In this document: in pieces, positions 55,825 to 64,000 of the stretch
Numbering within the stretch: position 1 is the first letter of the stretch
How the letters are laid out: every line of letters starts with the position of its first letter
Program-made: the position numbers and the translations under genes
Notes under the pieces: model-generated
What the model was told of the DNA's origin: nothing
The model's database searches: none
Seen by the model: only the letters and a program-made list of their open reading frames with translations
Assembly (NCBI RefSeq): GCF_037392515.1
Contig: NC_090280.1
Coordinates: 20,026,618-20,090,617 of the forward strand
Length of the DNA stretch: 64,000 nt
Direction: 5' to 3'
Source: Haliotis asinina
Lineage: Eukaryota > Mollusca > Gastropoda > Lepetellida > Haliotidae

Positions 55825-58800
55825 GTAACGCTGAACTTTACCTCAGCAATAGTACCAATCCTGAGAACAAGGTAACGCTGAACTTTACCTCAGCAATAGT
55901 ACCAATCCTGAGAACAAGGTAACGCTGAACTTTACCTCAGCAATAATACCAATCCTGAGACCAAGGTAACTCTGAACTTTACCTCAGCAATAGTACCAAT
56001 CCTGAGAACAAGGTAACTCTGAACTTTACCTCAGCAATAATACCAATCCTGAGAACAAGGTAACTCTGAACTTTACCTCAGCAATAATACCCATCCTGAG
56101 AACAAGGTAACTCTGAACTTTACCTCAGCAATAGTACCAATCCTGAGAACAAGGTAACTCTGAACTTTACCTCAGCAATAATACCAATCCTGAGAACAAG
56201 GTAACTCTGAACTTTACCTCAGCAATAATACCAATCCTGAGAGCAAGGTAACTCTGAACTTTACCTCAACAATAATACCAATCCTGAGAACAAGGTAACT
56301 CTGAACTTTACCTCAGCAATAGTACCAATCCTGAGAACAAGGTAACTCTGAACTTTACCTCAGCAATAGTACCAATCCTGAGAACAAGGTAACTCTGAAC
56401 TTTACCTCAGCAATAATACCAATCCTGAGAACAAGGTAACTCTGAACTTTACCTCAGCAATAATACCAATCCTGAGAACAAGGTAACTCTGAACTTTACC
56501 TCAGCAATAATACCAATCCTGAGAACAAGGTAACTCTGAACTTTACCTCAGCAATAGTACCAATCCTGAGAACAAGGTAACTCTGAACTTTACGTCAGCA
56601 ATAGTACCAATCCTGAGAACAAGGTAACTCTGAACTTTACCTCAGCAATAATACCAATCCTGAGAACAAGGTAACTCTGAACTTTACCTCAGCAATAATA
56701 CCAATCCTGAGAGCAAGGTAACTCTGAACTTTACCTCAGCAATAGTACCAATCCTGAGAACAAGGTAACGCTGAACTTTACCTCAGCAATAGTACCAATC
56801 CTGAGAACAAGGTAACGCTGAACTTTACCTCAGCAATAGTACCAATCCTGAGAACAAGGTAACTCTGAACTTTACCTCAGCAAAAATACCAATCCTGAGA
56901 CCAAGGTAACTCTGAACTTTACCTCAGCAATAGTACCAATCCTGAGAACAAGGTAACTCTGAACTTTACCTCAGCAATAATACCAATCCTGAGAACAAGG
57001 TAACTCTGAACTTTACCTCAGCAATAATACCAATCCTGAGAACAAGGTAACTCTGAACTTTACCTCAGCAATAGTACCAATCCTGAGAACAAGGTAACTC
57101 TGAACTTTACCTCAGCAATAATACCAATCCTGAGAACAAGGTAACTCTGAACTTTACCTCAGCAATAATACCAATCCTGAGAGCAAGGAAACTCTGAACT
57201 TTACCTCAACAATAATACCAATCCTGAGAACAAGGTAACTCTGAACTTTACCTCAGCAATAATACCAATCCTGAGAACAAGGTAACTCTGAACTTTACCT
57301 CAGCAATAGTACCAATCCTGAGAACAAGGTAACTCTGAACTTTACCTCAGCAATAATACCAATCCTGAGAACAAGGTAACTCTGAACTTTACCTCAGCAA
57401 TAATACCAATCCTAAGAACAAGGTAACTCTGAACTTTACCTCAGCAATAATACCAATCCTGAGAACAAGGTAACTCTGAACTTTACCTCAGCAATAGTAC
57501 CAATCCTGAGAACAAGGTAACTCTGAACATTACCTCAGCAATAGTACCAATCCTGAGAACAAGGTAACTCTGAACTATACCTCAGCAATAATACCAATCC
57601 TGAGAACAAGGTAACTCTGAACTTTACCTCAGCAATAATACCAATCCTGAGAACAAGGTAACTCTGAACTTTACCTCAGCAATAGTACCAATCCTGAGAA
57701 CAAGGCAACTCTGAACTCTACCTCAGCAATAGTACCAATCCTGAGAACAAGGTAACTCTGAACTTTACCTCAGCAATAATACCAATCCTGAGAACAAGGT
57801 AACTCTGAACTTTACCTCAGCAATAATACCAATCCTGAGAGCAAGGTAACTCTGAACTTTACCTCAGCAATAATACCAATCCTGAGAACAAGGTAACTCT
57901 GAACTTTACCTCACCAATAGTACCAATCCTGAGAACAAGGTAACTCTGAACTTTACCTCAGCAATAACACCAATCCTGAGAACAAGGTAACTCTGAACTT
58001 TACCTCAGCAATAATACCAATCCTGAGAAAAAGGTAACTCTGAACTTTACCTCAGCAATAATACCAATCCTGAGAACAATGAAACTCTGAACTTTACCTC
58101 AGCAATAGTACCAATCCTGAGAACAAGGTAAATCTGAACTTTACCTCAGCAATAATACCAATCATGAGAACAAGGTAAATCTGAACTATACCTCAGCAAT
58201 AGTACCAATCATGAGAACAAGGTAACTCTGAACTTTACCTCAGCAATAATACCAATCCTGAGAACAAGGTAACTCTGAACTTTACCTCAGCAATAGTACC
58301 AATCCTGAGAACAAGGTAACTCTGAACTTTACCTCAGCAATAATACCAATCCTGAGAACAAGGCAACGCTGAACATTACCTCAGCAATAATACCAATCCT
58401 GAGAACAAGGTAACGCTGAACATTACCTCAGCAATAGTACCAATCCTGAGAACAAGGTAACTCTGAACTTTACCTCAGCAATAATACCAATCCTGAGAAC
58501 AAGGTAACTCTGAACTTTACCTCAGCAATAATACCAATCCTGAGAACAAGGTAACTCTGAACTTTACCTCAGCAATAATACCAATCCTGAGAACAAGGTA
58601 ACTCTGAACTTTACCTCAGCAATAATACCAATCCTGAGAACAAGGTAACTCTGAACTTTACCTCAGCAATAATACCAATCCTGAGAGCAAGGTAACTCCG
58701 AACTTTACCTCAGCAATAGTACCAATCCTGAGAACAAGGTAACTCTGAACTCTACCTCAGCAATAATACCAATCCTGAGAACAAGGTAACGCTGAACATT

Positions 58801-61800
58801 ACCTCAGCAATAGTACCAATCCTGAGAACAAGGTAAATCTGAACTTTACCTCAGCAATAATACCAATCCTGAGAACAAGGTAAACCTGAACTATACCTCA
58901 GCAATAATACCAATCCTGAGAACAAGGTAAATCTGAACTTTACCTCAGAAATAATACCAATCCTGAGAGCAAGGTAACGCTGAACATTACCTCAGCAATA
59001 GTACCAATCCTGAGAACAAGGTAACTCTGAACTTTACCTCAGCAATAATACCAATCCTGAAAACAAGGTAACTCTGAACTTTACCTCAGCAATAATACCA
59101 ATCCTGAGAACAAGGTAACTCTGAACTTTACCTCAGCAATAATACCAATCCTGAGAACAAGGTAACTCTGAACTTTACCTCAGCAATAATACCAATCCTG
59201 AGAACAAGGTAACTCTGAACATTACCTCAGCAATAGTACCAATCCTGAGAACAAGGTAACTCTGAACTTTACCTCAGCAATAGTACCAATCCTGAGAACA
59301 AGGAAACTCTGAACTGTACCTCAGCAATAATGCCAATCCTGAGAACAAGGTAACTCTGAACTTTACCTCAGCAATAATACCAATCCTGAGAACAAGGTAA
59401 CTCTGAACTTTACCTCAGCAATAATACCACTCCTGAGAACAAGGTGACTCTGAACTTTACCTCAGCAATAGTACCAATCCTGAGAGCAAGGTAACTCTGA
59501 ACTTTACCTCAGCAATAATACCAATCCTGAGAACAAGGTAACTCTGAACTTTACCTCAGCAATAATACCAATCCTGAGAACAAGGTAACTCTGAACTTTA
59601 CCTCCGCAATAGTACCAATCCTGAGAACAAGGCAACTCTGAACTCTACCTCAGCAATAGTACCAATCCTGAGAACAAGGTAACTCTGAACTTTACCTCAG
59701 CAATAATACCAATCCTGAGAGCAAGGTAACTCTGAACTTTACCTCAGCAATAATACCAATCCTGAGAGCAAGGTAACTCTGAACTTTACCTCAGCAATAA
59801 TACCAATCCTGAGAACAAGGTAACTCTGAACTTTACCTCACCAATAATACCAATCCTGAGAACAAGGTAACTCTGAACTTTACCTCAGCAATAACACCAA
59901 TCCTGAGAACAAGGTAACTCTGAACTTTACCTCAGCAATAATACCAATCCTGAGAAAAAGGTAACTCTGAACTTTACCTCAGCAATAATACCAATCCTGA
60001 GAACAATGAAACTCTGAACTTTACCTCAGCAATAGTACCAATCCTGAGAACAAGGTAAATCTGAACTTTACCTCAGCAATAATACCAATCCTGAGAACAA
60101 GGTAAATCTGAACTATACCTCAGCAATAGTACCAATCCTGAGAACAAGGTAACTCCGAACTTTACCTCAGCAATAATACCAATCCTGAGAACAAGGTAAC
60201 TCTGAACTTTACCTCAGCAATAATACCAATCCTGAGAACAAGGTAACTCTGAACTTTACCTCAGCAATAATACCAATCCTGAGAACAAGGTAACGCTGAA
60301 CATTACCTCAGCAATAGTACCAATCCTGAGAACAAGGTAACTCTGAACTTTACCTCAGCAATAATACCAATCCTGAGAACAAGGTAACTCTGAACTTTAC
60401 CTCAGCAATAATACCAATCCTGAGAACAAGGTAACTCTGAACTTTACCTCAGCAATAATACCAATCCTGAGAACAAGGTAACTCTGAACTTTACCTCAGC
60501 AATAATACCAATCCTGAGAACAAGGTAACTCTGAACATTACCTCAGCAATAGTACCAATCCTGAGAACAAGGTAACTCTGAACTTTACCTCAGCAATAGT
60601 ACCAATCCTGAGAACAAGGAAACTCTGAACTGTACCTCAGCAATAATACCAATCCTGAGAACAAGGTAACTCTGAACTTTACCTCAGCAATAATACCACT
60701 CCTGAGAACAAGGTGACTCTGAACTTTACCTCAGCAATAGTACCAATCCTGAGAGCAAGGTAACTCTGAACTTTACCTCAGCAATAATACCAATCCTGAG
60801 AACAAGGTAACTCTGAACTTTACCTCAGCAATAATACCAATCCTGAGAACAAGGTAACTCTGAACTTTACCTCAGCAATAGTACCAATCCTGAGAACAAG
60901 GCAACTCTGAACTTTACCTCAGCAATAGTACCAATCCTGAGAACAAGGTAACTCTGAACTTTACCTCAGCAATAATACCAATCCTGAGAGCAAGGTAACT
61001 CTGAACTTTACCTCAGCAATAATACCAATCCTGAGAACAAGGTAACTCTGAACTTTACCTCACCAATAGTACCAATCCTGAGAACAAGGTAAATCTGAAC
61101 TTTACCTCAGCAATAACACCAATCCTGAGAACAAGGTAACTCTGAACTTTACCTCAGCAATAATACCAATCCTGAGAACAAGGTAACTCTGAACTTTACC
61201 TCAGCAATAATACCAATCCTGAGAACAATGAAACTCTGAACTTTACCTCAGCAATAGTACCAATCCTGAGAACAAGGTAAATCTGAACTTTACCTCAGCA
61301 ATAATACCAATCCTGAGAACAAGGTAAATCTGAACTATACCTCAGCAATAGTACCAATCCTGAGAACAAGGTAACTCTGAACTTTACCTCAGCAATAATA
61401 CCAATCCTGAGAACAAGGTAACTCTGAACTTTACCTCAGCAATAATACCAATCCTGAGAACAAGGTAACTCTGAACTTTACCTCAGCAATAATACCAATC
61501 CTGAGAACAAGGTAACTCTGAACTTTACCTCAGCAATAATACCAATCCTGAGAACAAGGTAACGCTGAACATTACCTCAGCAATAGTACCAATCCTGAGA
61601 ACAAGGTAACTCTGAACTTTACCTCAGCAATAATACCAATCCTGAGAACAAGGTAACTCTGAACTTTACCTCAGCAATAATACCAATCCTGAGAACAAGG
61701 TAACTCTGAACTTTACCTCAGCAATAATACCAATCCTGAGAACAAGGTAACTCTGAACTTTACCTCAGCAATAATACCAATCCTGAGAACAAGGTAACTT

Positions 61801-64000
61801 TGAACTTTACCTCAGCAATAATACCAATCCTGAGAGCAAGGTAACTCCGAACTTTACCTCAGCAATAGTACCAATCCTGAGAACAAGGTAACTCTGAACT
61901 TTACCTCAGCAATAGTACCAATCCTGAGAACAAGGTAACGCTGAACATTACCTCAGCAATAGTACCAATCCTGAGAACAAGGTAAATCTGAACTTTACCT
62001 CAGCAATAATGCCAATCCTGAGAACAAGGTAAATCTGAACTATACCTCAGCAATAATACCAATCTTGAGAACAAGGTAACTCTGAACTTTACCTCAGCAA
62101 TAATACCAATCCTGAGAACAAGGTAACGCTGAACATTACCTCAGCAATAGTACCAATCCTGAGAACAAGGTAACTCTGAACTTTACCTCAGCAATAATAC
62201 CAATCCTGAGAACAAGGTAACTCTGAACTTTACCTCAGCAATAATACCAATCCTGAGAACAAGGTAACTCTGAACTTTACCTCAGCAATAATACCAATCC
62301 TGAGAACAAGGTAACTCTGAACTTTACCTCAGCAATAATACCAATCCTGAGAACAAGGTAACTCTGAACATTACCTCAGCAATAATACCAATCCTGAGAA
62401 CAAGGTAACTCTGAACTTTACCTCAGCAATAATACCAATCCTGAGAGCAAGGTAACTCTGAACTTTACCTCAGCAATAATACCAATCCTGAGAACAAGGT
62501 AACTCTGAACTTTACCTCACCAATAGTACCAATCCTGAGAACAAGGTAAATCTGAACTTTACCTCAGCAATAACACCAATCCTGAGAACAAGGTAACTCT
62601 GAACTTTACCTCAGCAATAATACCAATCCTGAGAACAAGGTAACTCTGAACTTTACCTCAGCAATAATACCAATCCTGAGAACAATGAAACTCTGAACTT
62701 TACCTCAGCAATAGTACCAATCCTGAGAACAAGGTAAATCTGAACTTTACCTGAGCAATAATACCAATCCTGAGAACAAGGTAAATCTGAACTATACCTC
62801 AGCAATAGTACCAATCCTGAGAACAAGGTAACTCTGAACTTTACCTCAGCAATAATACCAATCCTGAGAACAAGGTAACTCTGAACTTTACCTCAGCAAT
62901 AATACCAATCCTGAGAACAAGGTAACTCTGAACTTTACCTCAGCAATAATACCAATCCTGAGAACAAGGTAACTCTGAACTTTACCTCAGCAATAATACC
63001 AATCCTGAGAACAAGGTAACGCTGAACATTACCTCAGCAATAGTACCAATCCTGAGAACAAGGTAACTCTGAACTTTACCTCAGCAATAATACCAATCCT
63101 GAGAACAAGGTAACTCTGAACTTTACCTCAGCAATAATACCAATCCTGAGAACAAGGTAACTCTGAACTTTACCTCAGCAATAATACCAATCCTGAGAAC
63201 AAGGTAACTCTGAACTTTACCTCAGCAATAATACCAATCCTGAGAACAAGGTAACTCTGAACTTTACCTCAGCAATAATACCAATCCTGAGAGCAAGGTA
63301 ACTCCGAACTTTACCTCAGCAATAGTACCAATCCTGAGAACAAGGTAACTCTGAACTTTACCTCAGCAATAGTACCAATCCTGAGAACAAGGTAACGCTG
63401 AACATTACCTCAGCAATAGTGCCAATCCTGAGAACAAGGTAACTCTGAACTTTACCTCAGCAATAATGCCAATCCTGAGAACAAGGTAAATCTGAACTAT
63501 ACCTCAGCAATAATACCAATCCTGAGAATAAGGTAACTCTGAACTTTACCTCAGCAATAATACCAATCCTGAGAACAAGGTAACGCTGAACATTACCTCA
63601 GCAATAGTACCAATCCTGAGAACAAGGTAACTCTGAACTTTACCTCAGCAATAATACCAATCCTGAGAACAAGGTAACTCTGAACTTTACCTCAGCAATA
63701 ATACCAATCCTGAGAACAAGGTAACTCTGAACTTTACCTCAGCAATAATACCAATCCTGAGAACAAGGTAACTCTGAACTTTACCTCAGCAATAATACCA
63801 ATCCTGAGAACAAGGTAACTCTGAACATTACCTCAGCAATAATACCAATCCTGAGAACAAGGTAACTCTGAACTTTACCTCAGCAATAATACCAATCCTG
63901 AGAACAAGGTAACTCTGAACTGTACCTCAGCAATAATACCACTCCTGAGAACAAGGTAACTCTGAACTTTACCTCAGCAATAATACCAATCCTGAGAACT
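55780..64000. repeat. 47-bp minisatellite derived from the PA14 exon end and its splice donor, about 175 copies
   Basis: The first unit (55780-55826) is the coding end of exon 13 plus GT. The unit is AACGCTGAACTTTACCTCAG, CAATAGTACCAATCCTGAGA, ACAAGGT in order. Counting from 55780 in steps of 47, unit 175 begins exactly at 63958, so there is no net gain or loss of bases in 8.2 kb. Copies differ only by substitutions (AACG/AACT, AGTACC/ATACC, GAACAAGG/GAGCAAGG/GACCAAGG, AACTCTG/AAATCTG). Marker variants recur at fixed spacings: CAATGAAAC at 58081, 60008, 61230, 62687 and TCACCAAT at 57911, 59838, 61060, 62517 (41, 26 and 31 units), and GACCAAGG at 55961 and 56901 (20 units), showing higher-order duplications. 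All six frames are closed within short distances. The array runs to the window end, where the final base differs from the unit. Confidence 0.97.

Noticed and set aside
55780-64000. CRISPR array or satellite centromere
   Set aside because: Repeats are head-to-tail without spacers, the host is eukaryotic, and the founder unit is a coding exon end inside a gene.
55780-64000. Repeated protein domain encoded by the array
   Set aside because: The 47-bp unit is not a multiple of three and contains TAA across the donor site, so no frame stays open for more than a short stretch.

Overview
This is eukaryotic DNA, almost certainly from a gastropod mollusc and most likely an abalone (Haliotis) or close vetigastropod. 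The reasons are long introns with GT-AG borders, no bacterial-style gene packing, dozens of copies of two short dispersed repeats (a tRNA-derived SINE ending in a GGCGTAAAACTAAACTCACTC-type tail, and a second element with a TTTACGCCGCA start and a CAATCCAGTGATCAACA core), many microsatellites and decayed retrotransposons. The species call rests on my recognition of these repeats and has not been searched.

One real multi-exon gene is visible. It is the 5' part of a fibrocystin-L (PKHD1L1)-type gene on the + strand. Thirteen exons from 34384 to 55824 join in a single open frame of 1,278 nt (426 codons), with every intron phase compatible. The product begins with a signal peptide, followed by two IPT/TIG domains, a linker, a third IPT/TIG domain and the start of a PA14 domain. 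The family is about ten times longer than this, so the rest lies beyond the window. A second signal-peptide exon at 11259-11340 has the same exit phase and could be an alternative first exon.

From 55780 to the end of the window (8.2 kb) lies a 47-bp minisatellite of about 175 copies. Its founder unit is the last 45 nt of the PA14 exon plus the GT of its splice donor, so the donor AAG|GTAAC is repeated about 175 times at the start of the intron. The array keeps exact 47-bp register over its whole length and has a higher-order structure of blocks shifted by 20, 41, 26 and 31 units. Each unit also contains a TTTACCTCAG acceptor-like site. This is the most unusual feature in the window.

The rest is repeat-rich intergenic and intronic DNA. 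1-11 kb: an LTR, a decayed LINE on the - strand with a mutated YMDD motif, and a broken unidentified coding region at 5.1-5.95 kb. 11-34 kb: the candidate alternative first exon, a 60-aa intronless ORF, a long palindrome, two LINE 3' ends, a second LTR copy and many SINE copies. 34-46.5 kb: the long first intron, with a TA-flanked terminal-inverted-repeat element and microsatellites. 46.5-55.8 kb: exons 2-13, whose introns carry many SINEs. No rRNA, no functional tRNA and no CRISPR array was seen.
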